Assembly: GCA_028289965.1 (NCBI GenBank) | Contig: JAQGKS010000052.1 | Location: 22,270-86,269 of the forward strand | Length of the DNA: 64,000 nucleotides | Origin: Sphingomonas bacterium | GTDB taxonomy: Bacteria > Pseudomonadota > Alphaproteobacteria > Sphingomonadales > Sphingomonadaceae | Direction: 5' to 3' | In this document: positions 25,978 through 33,590 of the stretch, piece by piece | Layout of the letters: each line of letters starts with the position of its first letter | Position numbering within the stretch: the stretch's first letter is position 1 | The notes under the pieces: generated by a model | Seen by the model: only the letters and a program-made list of their open reading frames with translations | Told to the model about the DNA's origin: nothing | The model's database searches: none | Made by a program: the position numbers and the translations under genes

Positions 25978-26988
25978 ATGATCGTAGACTGTCACGGCCA
26001 CGTCAGCGCGCCGGCCGAGCTGTGGGTCTACAAGTCGCTGCTGCTCTCGCACCGCGGCGAACACGGCAAGCGCTTCCCCGACCTCACCGACGACGAGATC
26101 CTCTCCTACACGAACCGCAAGGAGATGGCGCCGTGCGGCCATCTCGACATGCTCGACCGGGTCGGGACCAACTATCAGCTGCTCAGCCCCCGCCCGTTCC
26201 AGATGATGCACTCGGAAAAGCCGAGTTACCTGATCGACTGGTTCACCGAGGCGACCAACGACATCATCGCGCGCCAGTGCCAGCTGCTGCCGAACCGGTT
26301 CGCGCCGATCTGCGGGCTGCCCCAGGCGGGCGGCGAACCGGTCGAGCGCGTGCTCGCCGAACTCGAGCGCTGCGTCACTCGCCTCGGTTTCAAGGGCTGC
26401 CTGCTCAACCCCGATCCGTTCGAGAATAGCGGCATGGAGCCGCCGCGGATGGGCGACCGCTATTGGTATCCGCTCTACGAAAAATTGTGCGAGCTCGACG
26501 TCCCTGCCCACATCCATTCGGCGGGGTCGCGATCGGCGCGGGCGCCCTACACGCTCAACTTCCTGCTCGAAGAGACGATGGCCGCCTACGGCCTGATCGA
26601 GAGCGACGTGTTCAAGGATTTCCCGACGCTCAAGATCGTGGTCAGCCATGGTGGCGGCGCGATCCCCTACCATGTCGGCCGCTTCCGCGCCTCGGCGATC
26701 CGTCGCGGCGAGGAGTTCCTCGATAAGATGCGCCACCTTTATTATGACACGGTGCTCTATTCGGAGGAGGCGCTGCGGCTGCTGATCAAGACGGTCGGCG
26801 CCGATCGCTGTCTGTTCGGCGCGGAATGCCCCGGCGTCGGCTCGGCGGTCGATCCCGCGACTGGGCGAACGCTCGACGACATCGCGCCGTTCATCAAGGG
26901 CTTTGACTGGCTGAGTGCGGCGGAGAAGGACGCAATCCTGTTCGGCAACGCGGTCTCGCTGTTCAAGCTGGATCCGCCGCGGGCATGA
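25978..26988 (+). CDS. 4-oxalomesaconate hydratase-like amidohydrolase (LigJ family)
   Basis: The 336-residue protein has the ACMSD-type metal site: His6 and His8 (DCHGH), His178/His180 (HIHSAG) and His224 (SHGGG). It has Glu283 in GAECPG where decarboxylases have Asp, and that Glu is characteristic of LigJ-type hydratases. Segments such as DRYWYPLYEKL and GAIPYHVGRFR closely resemble LigJ of Sphingobium, which hydrates 4-oxalomesaconate to 4-carboxy-4-hydroxy-2-oxoadipate in the 4,5-cleavage pathway. GGAGAGG precedes the ATG. Two RraA-like genes follow with four-base overlaps. It may act on a substituted analogue rather than on 4-oxalomesaconate itself. Confidence 0.85.
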   Translation: MIVDCHGHVSAPAELWVYKSLLLSHRGEHGKRFPDLTDDEILSYTNRKEMAPCGHLDMLDRVGTNYQLLSPRPFQMMHSEKPSYLIDWFTEATNDIIARQCQLLPNRFAPICGLPQAGGEPVERVLAELERCVTRLGFKGCLLNPDPFENSGMEPPRMGDRYWYPLYEKLCELDVPAHIHSAGSRSARAPYTLNFLLEETMAAYGLIESDVFKDFPTLKIVVSHGGGAIPYHVGRFRASAIRRGEEFLDKMRHLYYDTVLYSEEALRLLIKTVGADRCLFGAECPGVGSAVDPATGRTLDDIAPFIKGFDWLSAAEKDAILFGNAVSLFKLDPPRA

Positions 26989-27644
26989 GCGACATCCTCG
27001 AACGGCTCGTCGCGATCGACACCTGCGCCTTGTCCGACGCGCTCGACAAGCTCGGGCTCGGCGGCCAGGTCACCGGCCTCCGGCGTGAATCCGGCGCCGG
27101 CCGCATCGCCGGTGTCGCGGTCACCGTCCGGCTGGGCACCGGCGCGCCGCCCCCCGGCCCTGCCACCCACCTCGGCACCAAGGCGATCGAGGCGTCGGGC
27201 GACCGCACCGTCATCGTCGTCGAACAACGCACCGGCGTCGACGCCGGTTGCTGGGGCGGGCTGCTGACCCGCGGCGCGCGCCATGCCGGCGTGCGCGGCG
27301 TGATCGCCGACGGCCCGGTCCGGGACATTGACGAGGCGCGCGATCTCGACTTCCCGATCTTCACCAACCAACTCACCTGCCTCACCGCCCGCGGCCGCGT
27401 CGTCGAAAAGGCGACCAACGTGCCCGTCCGCATCGGCGAGGTCACCGTCGAGCCCGGCGACCTGATCGTGGCGGATGGCAGCGCGGTGATCGTGATCCGG
27501 CCAGGCGATGCCGAAGCGGTGCTCGCCGCCGCGGAGGCGATCGTCGCGCGCGAGGCGGCGATGATCGCGGAGATCGCGAAAGGCACGGCAATGAGCGAAG
27601 TGCTCGGCGGCAATTACGAACATATGCTGGAGAAGGATCGATGA
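26985..27644 (+). CDS. RraA/HMG-aldolase-like protein
   Basis: This 219-residue protein has the RraA fold with the substrate- and metal-site segment ADGPVRDIDE (Arg113, Asp114) seen in 4-hydroxy-4-methyl-2-oxoglutarate/4-carboxy-4-hydroxy-2-oxoadipate aldolases. Its ATG overlaps the LigJ-like stop codon (ATGA) and its own stop overlaps the next RraA-like gene. It would cleave the hydratase product into two keto acids. It is clearly different from the LigK at 57262, so it may serve another intermediate or form a mixed complex with its neighbour. Confidence 0.82.
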   Translation: MSDILERLVAIDTCALSDALDKLGLGGQVTGLRRESGAGRIAGVAVTVRLGTGAPPPGPATHLGTKAIEASGDRTVIVVEQRTGVDAGCWGGLLTRGARHAGVRGVIADGPVRDIDEARDLDFPIFTNQLTCLTARGRVVEKATNVPVRIGEVTVEPGDLIVADGSAVIVIRPGDAEAVLAAAEAIVAREAAMIAEIAKGTAMSEVLGGNYEHMLEKDR

Positions 27645-28297
27645 CCGCCGACCGCAATGTGGACCGTGCCACGGCACTCGACACCGCGACGCTGTCGGAT
27701 GCGCTCGACCGGCTCGGCATTGTCGGCCAGTGCTATGCCATCGGCGGGCGCGATCCGTCCTTCGCCATGGCCGGCCGCGCCTTCACGATGCTGTGCGGTC
27801 CTGCGGGAAAGCCCGCCGGCACCGTCGGTGACTATATTGACGACGTGCCCGAAGGCCATGTCGTCGTGATCGACAATGGCGGACGAGACGACGCGACCAT
27901 CTGGGGCGACATCCTCACCGAGATCGCGCACCGCCGGAAGCTCGCCGGCACGTTGATCGACGGCATCAGCCGCGACGTCGCGCTGTGCCGCGCGCTCGGC
28001 TATCCGGTGTTCAGCAAGGGCCATTGGATGCGCACCGGCAAGGACCGTGTTCAGGTCGAGCAGATGAACTGCCCCGTCAATATCGGTGGCGCGCGGGTCG
28101 CGCCGGGCGACCTCGTCCGCGGCGACGCCGACGGCGTGATCGTGATCCCGAAGGCGCACGAAGATGCCGTGCTCGATGCGGCGGAGGAGATCCACGCCGC
28201 CGAGCACCGCATCCGCGAAGCCTGCCGCAGCGGACTGCGCCTCGACGAAGCGCGCCAGCAGTTCAAATACCACTCCCTGCAGACGCGCCGCGACTAA
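27641..28297 (+). CDS. RraA/HMG-aldolase-like protein
   Basis: This 218-residue RraA-fold protein starts inside the stop codon of the previous gene (ATGA). The catalytic segment is IDGISRDVAL (Arg111, Asp112). Sequence identity to its neighbour looks low apart from the core motifs. Tight coupling suggests equimolar synthesis, so a heteromeric aldolase is possible. Its stop codon overlaps the stop of the convergent amidohydrolase gene by four bases. Confidence 0.8.
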   Translation: MTADRNVDRATALDTATLSDALDRLGIVGQCYAIGGRDPSFAMAGRAFTMLCGPAGKPAGTVGDYIDDVPEGHVVVIDNGGRDDATIWGDILTEIAHRRKLAGTLIDGISRDVALCRALGYPVFSKGHWMRTGKDRVQVEQMNCPVNIGGARVAPGDLVRGDADGVIVIPKAHEDAVLDAAEEIHAAEHRIREACRSGLRLDEARQQFKYHSLQTRRD

Positions 28298-29139
28298 GCG
28301 TCGAGCGCGAACAGCCGGCGCGCGGTGCCATACAGGACAGCGGCTTGCTCGTCCGGTGCAAGCCGCTGTACCGCCGCCTGCGCGTCGCTTACCGCCTCGC
28401 CATAGCTGCGCCCGGCGGGGAGCACGTCGCTGCCCCAGCACAACCGGTCCGCACCTGCAAACCGCACGAAGCGCTCGATTGCCGCCGCGGCGTCGCCCTG
28501 CGCCCCCACCAGCCGCCCGATTGTCATGTCGCTGAATTTGAACGTCACGTTGGCGAACTCGGCGAGCGCGGCGAGCGGCGCGTCGATGCCGAAGTCGGGC
28601 TCGCCATCCTCCACGGCGGCCGCGCCGAGATTGTCGACCAGCACCGGGGTTTCGGGATGGTCGCGGATCAGCAGGCGAAGCGCTGCGATTGCCGCGGGCC
28701 GGTTCCATGGGAACAGATGCACGTCGATCAGCGCCCCCGCGTCCGCCGCAGCCGACCACAGCGCGCGGCTTTCGAGCCAGCCGAGGTCCGCGCCCTTGTG
28801 GGGCTCCATCAAGCGGATACCGGCGACGTGACGGCTCGCCAGCAGCCGTCGCGCCTCGGCACCATGCGTCTCGGCGCGGTCGACCGTGCACAGCGCGCGC
28901 AGCCGCACATCCTTGGCGGCAATGGCGGTGACCAGCCGGTTGTCGAAGCCATGGAAGCGGCCGCGCTGGACCAGCACCGCGCCGGCAACGACAGCGTCGG
29001 CGAGCGCGGCGCCCAGCCGCTCCGGCGATAATGACGCCTCGACCTCGCCCGGGCGGGGAGGCTCGGCGTCCGGATCGAACGGGAAGCGATCCCGATCGTC
29101 GCTGACGATCAGGGCATGGCAATCAATGGGCTCGAACAT
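28294..29139 (-). CDS. amidohydrolase family 2 protein
   Basis: This 281-residue protein of the amidohydrolase-2/2-pyrone-4,6-dicarboxylate lactonase-like group shows a degenerate N-terminal metal motif (DCHAL instead of HxH), VLVQRG, DVHLFPWNR, TFKFSDM and CWGSDVLP with the late Asp. The protein at 38089-38943 shares VLVQRG, the FPWNR and WGSD blocks and is a paralog, but keeps DTHAH. The loss of one N-terminal His suggests a mononuclear or altered metal site. The ATG at 29139 has GAGAG upstream. It converges with the RraA genes and diverges from the DUF1932 dehydrogenase. Confidence 0.8.
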   Translation of the reverse strand: MFEPIDCHALIVSDDRDRFPFDPDAEPPRPGEVEASLSPERLGAALADAVVAGAVLVQRGRFHGFDNRLVTAIAAKDVRLRALCTVDRAETHGAEARRLLASRHVAGIRLMEPHKGADLGWLESRALWSAAADAGALIDVHLFPWNRPAAIAALRLLIRDHPETPVLVDNLGAAAVEDGEPDFGIDAPLAALAEFANVTFKFSDMTIGRLVGAQGDAAAAIERFVRFAGADRLCWGSDVLPAGRSYGEAVSDAQAAVQRLAPDEQAAVLYGTARRLFALDA

Positions 29140-29164
29140 AACAGCTCTCGTGCAGGAGGCATGG

Positions 29165-30019
29165 ATGGACATTGCGGTAATTGGCGTAGGGGCAATGGGA
29201 TCGGCGATCGGCGCGCTGCTGGCAGAAAGCGGCGCGCGCGTGCTGTCGCCGCTCGCCGGACGCAGCGAGCAAAGCCGCAGGCGCGCCGCCGCCGCCGGCA
29301 TCCGCGATGCGACCCCGGCCGAAATCGCCGGCTGCCCAATGATTCTTTCGGTGGTGCCGCCGACGCAGGCACCCCAAGTCGCTGTCGCGGTAATGGAGGC
29401 TGTGGTGGCGCGTGGCGCGCAGCCAATGTTCGCCGACTGCAACGCGATCGATCCCGACACGGCACGGGGGATCGGCGAGATGATCGAGCGATCCGGCTGC
29501 CGCTTCGTCGATGCCGCGATCCTCGGCGGACCGCCCGCCGCCGGCCGAGCACGCCGCCCGCTCTTCTACGCGGCGGGCCGGCATGCGGAGGAGTTTGCAA
29601 AGCTCACCGCGTTCGGACTCGACGTCCGTGCCCTTCCCGCACCGATCGGCGCCGCCTCCGCGCTCAAGATGAGCCTGGCTGCGGTGTCCAAGGGGATGAC
29701 CGGAGTCCTCGCGCTCGCGCTCCAGCTCGCCGAGCAAGAGCAGGTCTGCGACTTCTTCGTCGAGCAATTGCGGCAATCGCAGCCGGGGCTCGCCGGCTGG
29801 GGCGCCAGCCAGTTTCCCCAACTGGCGGCGAAGGCGGCGCGATGGGCCGAGGAGATGACGATCCTCGAGCAATTGCTCGCCTCCTCCCCGGGCGGTTCGC
29901 AATGCTTCCGCGGTCTTGCCGACATGTTCGCCGCAGCGCCGCAGGTGCCGGGCGACGATCAGGCGCGGCGCTGGGCTGGGGCGCTGCTGCGCGAACCCGG
30001 CCATGACGCGGCCGCCTAG
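29165..30019 (+). CDS. NAD(P)-binding dehydrogenase with DUF1932 domain
   Basis: The 284-residue protein has an N-terminal Rossmann motif (IAVIGVGAMGSAIGALL), a VVPP segment after the second half of the fold, and a helical C-terminal domain with SALKMSLAAVSKGM, as in the 6-phosphogluconate-dehydrogenase-like DUF1932 family. GGAGG lies six bases before the ATG at 29165. Such proteins are unassigned relatives of beta-hydroxyacid dehydrogenases. Its C-terminus (HDAAA) is encoded by one arm of a 26-bp palindrome shared with the convergent GntR gene. Confidence 0.78.
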   Translation: MDIAVIGVGAMGSAIGALLAESGARVLSPLAGRSEQSRRRAAAAGIRDATPAEIAGCPMILSVVPPTQAPQVAVAVMEAVVARGAQPMFADCNAIDPDTARGIGEMIERSGCRFVDAAILGGPPAAGRARRPLFYAAGRHAEEFAKLTAFGLDVRALPAPIGAASALKMSLAAVSKGMTGVLALALQLAEQEQVCDFFVEQLRQSQPGLAGWGASQFPQLAAKAARWAEEMTILEQLLASSPGGSQCFRGLADMFAAAPQVPGDDQARRWAGALLREPGHDAAA

Positions 30020-30030
30020 GCGGCCGCGTC
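30005..30030. repeat. 26-bp perfect palindrome on shared stop codons
   Basis: Positions 30005-30030 form a perfect inverted repeat centred on CTAG, which supplies the stop codons of both convergent genes. Both proteins therefore end in Asp-Ala-Ala-Ala. It has a very GC-rich stem with no loop and may work as a bidirectional transcription stop. Confidence 0.6.
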
Positions 30031-30666
30031 GACGTTGAATGCCTGCTCCAGCGCCGATTCGACCCGCTGCCGCGCGGCGAGATATTCGGAGATCAGGCGA
30101 TCGCGGTCGCGCGCCTCCAGCGCATCGACCAGCTTGCGCTCGGGGCTCGCCTCGGTGCTGCGCGGAAACATCGAGCGATAACGGTCGGTCAGCGTCCACA
30201 GCCGGCGCGCCTCGTGCAGCAGCACCTTTTGCGGTGAGAGGCTGAAAATCTCGAGCCGCAACTGGCCCAGCATTTCGGACCATTGGGCGAAGTCGCGATG
30301 CTGGTTGAGCTGGTCGAGCGCGTCGAACCGCGGACGCATGCCCTTGACCCACTCGGCGGACGGCCATTCGGCCGTCTCCAGAAGCTTCACCTCCAGCCAG
30401 CGGCGCAGACCGTAGAGCTGCAGCGCCTCGGAATAGTCGAGCGCGGGAACGAAATAACCGCGATTGCGGTCATGCCGGAGAAACCCCTCGGTCGCGAGCA
30501 GCTTCAATGCTTCGCGGATCGGGACCTTGCTGCGGCCGAACTGCTTGGCGAGCTGGGTCTGGCCGAGATGCTCTCCCGGCAGCAATGTTCCCCGGACGAT
30601 CAACCGGCGCAGTTCATCGGCAACCACGGTTGGAAGTGAATCGTCCGTAAGTTCGGAGGTGTTCAT
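30016..30666 (-). CDS. GntR-family regulator, FCD type
   Basis: The 216-residue protein has a winged HTH near residues 35-75 (QTQLAKQFGRSKVPIREALK) and a helical FCD domain. It is a close relative of the regulator at 21375-22058: both have LGQT at the helix start, REALKLL and a LWxLTDR stretch. No clear double-box site lies in its own upstream region. It is a second candidate for control of the cluster. The two regulators may recognise different inducers but similar DNA. Confidence 0.88.
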   Translation of the reverse strand: MNTSELTDDSLPTVVADELRRLIVRGTLLPGEHLGQTQLAKQFGRSKVPIREALKLLATEGFLRHDRNRGYFVPALDYSEALQLYGLRRWLEVKLLETAEWPSAEWVKGMRPRFDALDQLNQHRDFAQWSEMLGQLRLEIFSLSPQKVLLHEARRLWTLTDRYRSMFPRSTEASPERKLVDALEARDRDRLISEYLAARQRVESALEQAFNVDAAA

Positions 30667-30756
30667 GCGATCCCCTGCCGACGCCTGTCAGCCCTTGTGT
30701 GGTGCGGTCGTCCTGCATTTACAACCCGGCAAGGCGCCCCGGACCCGGCACATTCA

Positions 30757-31008
30757 TCACGATGCCGACGCCGGCGCCAGGTAGAGCGCACGGCCGCACG
30801 CTGCGCAGCAAATGTCGCTGACGGGAACGCTCACAGCGGGGCTCGGCCCGTGCTGCGCGCTATCGCCGGTGTCGCCGGTGTCGGGGCAGCAAGCGCAGGA
30901 TCCCCGGACGGTGTGGCTATCATACTGCTCGAGCATCCCGTCGGTCCAGTCCGCGCGGCAGAAAGGACAGGTCGGGCGCTCCGTCCGGCGCCGTTGGTTC
31001 GTGGTCAT
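30757..31008 (-). CDS. small Cys-rich (zinc-ribbon-like) protein, function unknown
   Basis: This is an 83-residue protein with CPFC, CACC and CCAAC clusters, likely zinc ligands. The ATG at 31008 overlaps the stop codon of the methyltransferase-like gene (ATGA) and GAGGAAA precedes it. The gene is the last of a three-gene, translationally coupled operon: alcohol dehydrogenase, HTH-methyltransferase-like, Cys-rich protein. No family is recognised. A small metal-binding accessory or redox protein of the upstream enzymes is one possibility. Confidence 0.68.
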   Translation of the reverse strand: MTTNQRRRTERPTCPFCRADWTDGMLEQYDSHTVRGSCACCPDTGDTGDSAQHGPSPAVSVPVSDICCAACGRALYLAPASAS

Positions 31009-32414
31009 GGATTTTCCTCGGTATGGCTGGGGCGCGCGCCGCCTGACATCACCTGGTGGAGATCGGCGGGGCGGGAAATAAGGAAGGCTTCGTCGTTGAA
31101 CCACAGGCCGCCATGGCGGCGCAGCGTCTCGCGGGTGACTTCGAGGTAGCGGTCGTGATCCATCACGGTGGCGAGCCGGGCATCCTCGATCTGCGCGACA
31201 TAGCTCGCCGCGTTCCACGCCGCGATCAGCGTGGACGAGCCGATCTCGGCCTTCGGATCGACTTCCGACTGCAGGGTGTGGATGCGGAAGCGGAACAAGG
31301 CCTCGTCGTTCGACGCCTCATGGAAGTGGTAGCGGCGCGCATCGGCGCCGAGCGCCGTCGCCACCTCGCGCATCAGCGCCTCCCGGCCATGAACGAACGG
31401 CTCTTCGCTCGGCCAGATTTCGCGTATGATCTCCATGCCCGGATCATGGCCGTACGCCTGGACACCCATCAGCCGGCCGTTGCGCCGCAGCGCGCGGACC
31501 AGCGGCGCGACGATCGTCGTCGCCTTGAATGCGATCGGCGACCGCGCGCGATAGGCATGGGACAGCACGGCAAGGTCGAAGTCGGCGCGCGCCGCGCCGC
31601 GCCGCGGCAGGATCGAATCGAGCACGAAGCGCTGATCCCGGCGGTAGAGCACCAGCACCGCGGGCGTGCGCGGCAGCGGGTGCCCGCTGCCGGGGCTGAT
31701 CTCGACCTGCCAATTACGCTCAACGAACGACTGCAGCCCGGCGATCGCTTCCTCGAAGTCGCCGGCCTTGTCGCCGGTCAGCCCCACCTCCTCCCACACC
31801 ATCGCGCTGGCGGCGACGGGCGAGCCCGGCATGAGCCACGGCGCGTGGGCATAATTGAGGTTGGTGACGACCAGCACTGTTGCGGGGTGCTCCTGGAAGC
31901 GATCGGGCATCCGCTCGAGCATCAGGCGGACATTTTCCGCACTGATCTCCTTGGCCACGACATAGAGCGGCAGCCACGGATAGCGGCGGTGGACCCCGCG
32001 CAGCAGCCGCGCGAGCACGGTGCCGTCGCCCGATCCGCCGTCGAACAGGCGCAATGCGGGCGGCTCGGGCTGGGCAAAGGTCAGTTGCTCGAGCGCCCGG
32101 TCGGCGACGATCTGCTTTTCCGACGACGTATTGACGAACATCAGATATTTCTGGCGATTGTCGTAGAAGCGGAAATTATGCGCCGGGCTGAGGGCCGACG
32201 CATCGTTCACCGCCGATCGCAACGAAGGGCCGCCCTGGCTTTCGATGAAGCGATGCACCCGCTCGACCGTCTGGAGCGTGACGCGGCCGCCCTGTTGCAG
32301 CCGGTTGACGAACTTGCCGTCGTTCACCGCCTGCCGGCCGAAGGTCGACTGGGCGATCTTGAGCCGGCGGCACGCCTCCTCAATCTGTGCGAGCAAGACC
32401 TCGCCGTCGGTCAC
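31005..32414 (-). CDS. HTH domain fused to SAM-methyltransferase-like domain
   Basis: This 469-residue protein starts at a GTG overlapping the alcohol dehydrogenase stop (GTGA), with GGGAAGG upstream. Residues 1-60 contain a helix-turn-helix-like segment (LKIAQSTFGRQAVNDGKFVN). The rest is the same family as the protein at 1053-2270: YDNRQKYLMFVNTSSEK, motif I FDGGSGDGTVLARLLR, then a C-terminal IAAWNAASYVAQIED. DNA binding by the N-terminal part and SAM binding by the core are inferred from motifs only. Whether it methylates anything or senses a ligand is open. Confidence 0.75.
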   Translation of the reverse strand: MTDGEVLLAQIEEACRRLKIAQSTFGRQAVNDGKFVNRLQQGGRVTLQTVERVHRFIESQGGPSLRSAVNDASALSPAHNFRFYDNRQKYLMFVNTSSEKQIVADRALEQLTFAQPEPPALRLFDGGSGDGTVLARLLRGVHRRYPWLPLYVVAKEISAENVRLMLERMPDRFQEHPATVLVVTNLNYAHAPWLMPGSPVAASAMVWEEVGLTGDKAGDFEEAIAGLQSFVERNWQVEISPGSGHPLPRTPAVLVLYRRDQRFVLDSILPRRGAARADFDLAVLSHAYRARSPIAFKATTIVAPLVRALRRNGRLMGVQAYGHDPGMEIIREIWPSEEPFVHGREALMREVATALGADARRYHFHEASNDEALFRFRIHTLQSEVDPKAEIGSSTLIAAWNAASYVAQIEDARLATVMDHDRYLEVTRETLRRHGGLWFNDEAFLISRPADLHQVMSGGARPSHTEENP

Positions 32415-33520
32415 GCGACCTTCCCTGGACTGACCGTGATGTGGATCGCATCCGCAATCCCGCGCCCCGCGGTCGCGAGGATCGCCTCGTGCACCTGATC
32501 GAGGCCGAAATCGTGGCTGCACAGCTTGTCGATCGGCCAGCGGCGCGATGCGACAAGATCGAGGGCGGCCTGAACGGCGCGGTAGCTGTGCCCGCGCGGC
32601 GCGCGCACCGTGAGGTAGCGCTTCTTGATCTCGTTGATCGGCACCGATGCGCCAAGGCCGTTGAGGCTGAGCCAGGCGCCCTTTGCCGAAAGCGCGATCG
32701 CCTGCTCGGCGATGCGGCCATCGGGGTCGCCGGTCGTGTCGACGACCACGTCGACCCCTTTCCCGCCGGTCACGTCCATCACCACCCGCGCCAGATCCTC
32801 GGCTTCGACATCGACGGCAATGTCCGCGCCGAGCTCGCGCGACAGATCGAGCCGCGCGCGATCGCGGCCCATCCCGGCGAGGATCACCGTCGCCGCACCG
32901 GCCGCCTTCGCCGCCAGCGCGCAGCCCAGCCCCTGCTGGCCGGGCCCGAAAACCAGCACCGTCTTGCCCATGCCGGCGCCGCCATCGAGCACCGCCCATT
33001 GCACGCCATTGCCCAGGGGGACCGCCAGCGTCGCGTGCCGCGCATCCATGTCGCCCGGGATCTTGTGGACCACGGCGTTGGGCGCGAGATACATGAATTC
33101 GGCATTACCGCCCCAAAGATGCGGCGCGATCTCGGCATTGCAGGTGCCGTAGCGGAGCGTGTTGAAGCGATCCTCCACGTTGAAGAAGTCGGCCTCCATG
33201 CACAGTCGGAAATCCCCTTGCAGGCACCAGTGGCAATGCCAGCATGGTAGATATTCATGGAGCGCGATGCGGTCGCCCGGTCGCACGCCCCAGCGACGCG
33301 CCGCCGCATCGCCGATCCGCTCGACCGTGCCGACCACTTCATGCCCCATGATGCAGGGTGCGGTGTTCGCGCGGCGATACATTTCCGGATCGCTGCCGCC
33401 GACGCCCGAGGATTCGACCCGCAGCAGGCCGTCGTCCGAACCGACCGGAGGCAGCGCGAACTCGCGGATTTCGGTCTTCTCGACAGCGATCTTGACTGCT
33501 GCGCGTGCGACTTCGGCCAT
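32411..33520 (-). CDS. zinc-dependent alcohol dehydrogenase (MDR family)
   Basis: The 369-residue MDR protein has the catalytic-zinc GHE motif (IMGHEVVGTVE), a four-Cys structural-zinc loop (LPCWHCHWCLQGDFRLC), and a Rossmann segment (VLVFGPGQQGLG). It is a zinc alcohol or L-threonine-type dehydrogenase. The paralog at 41873-42979 shares the EYLPC...WCLQG block. It is first in a tightly overlapping operon and is divergent from an MFS gene across a strong operator. The ATG at 33520 is used; GTG at 33523 is adjacent. Confidence 0.88.
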   Translation of the reverse strand: MAEVARAAVKIAVEKTEIREFALPPVGSDDGLLRVESSGVGGSDPEMYRRANTAPCIMGHEVVGTVERIGDAAARRWGVRPGDRIALHEYLPCWHCHWCLQGDFRLCMEADFFNVEDRFNTLRYGTCNAEIAPHLWGGNAEFMYLAPNAVVHKIPGDMDARHATLAVPLGNGVQWAVLDGGAGMGKTVLVFGPGQQGLGCALAAKAAGAATVILAGMGRDRARLDLSRELGADIAVDVEAEDLARVVMDVTGGKGVDVVVDTTGDPDGRIAEQAIALSAKGAWLSLNGLGASVPINEIKKRYLTVRAPRGHSYRAVQAALDLVASRRWPIDKLCSHDFGLDQVHEAILATAGRGIADAIHITVSPGKVA

Positions 33521-33538
33521 CACTCTCTCGCTCTAGTA

Positions 33539-33562
33539 TCGTTAGTCACAATGGAATAACAA
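33539..33562. promoter_or_regulatory. double-box GntR-type operator
   Basis: The boxes TCGTTAGTCAC and TGGAATAACAA are separated by AA. The site lies between the divergent alcohol dehydrogenase operon and the Bcr/CflA-type transporter. Confidence 0.6.
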
Positions 33563-33590
33563 TGCGCGGGGTTCAAGGGACTTTGCAAAC

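Noticed and set aside
28886..29164. N-terminal extension of the DUF1932 dehydrogenase
   Set aside because: It is antisense to the amidohydrolase start. The ATG at 29165 has GGAGG and begins the Rossmann motif.
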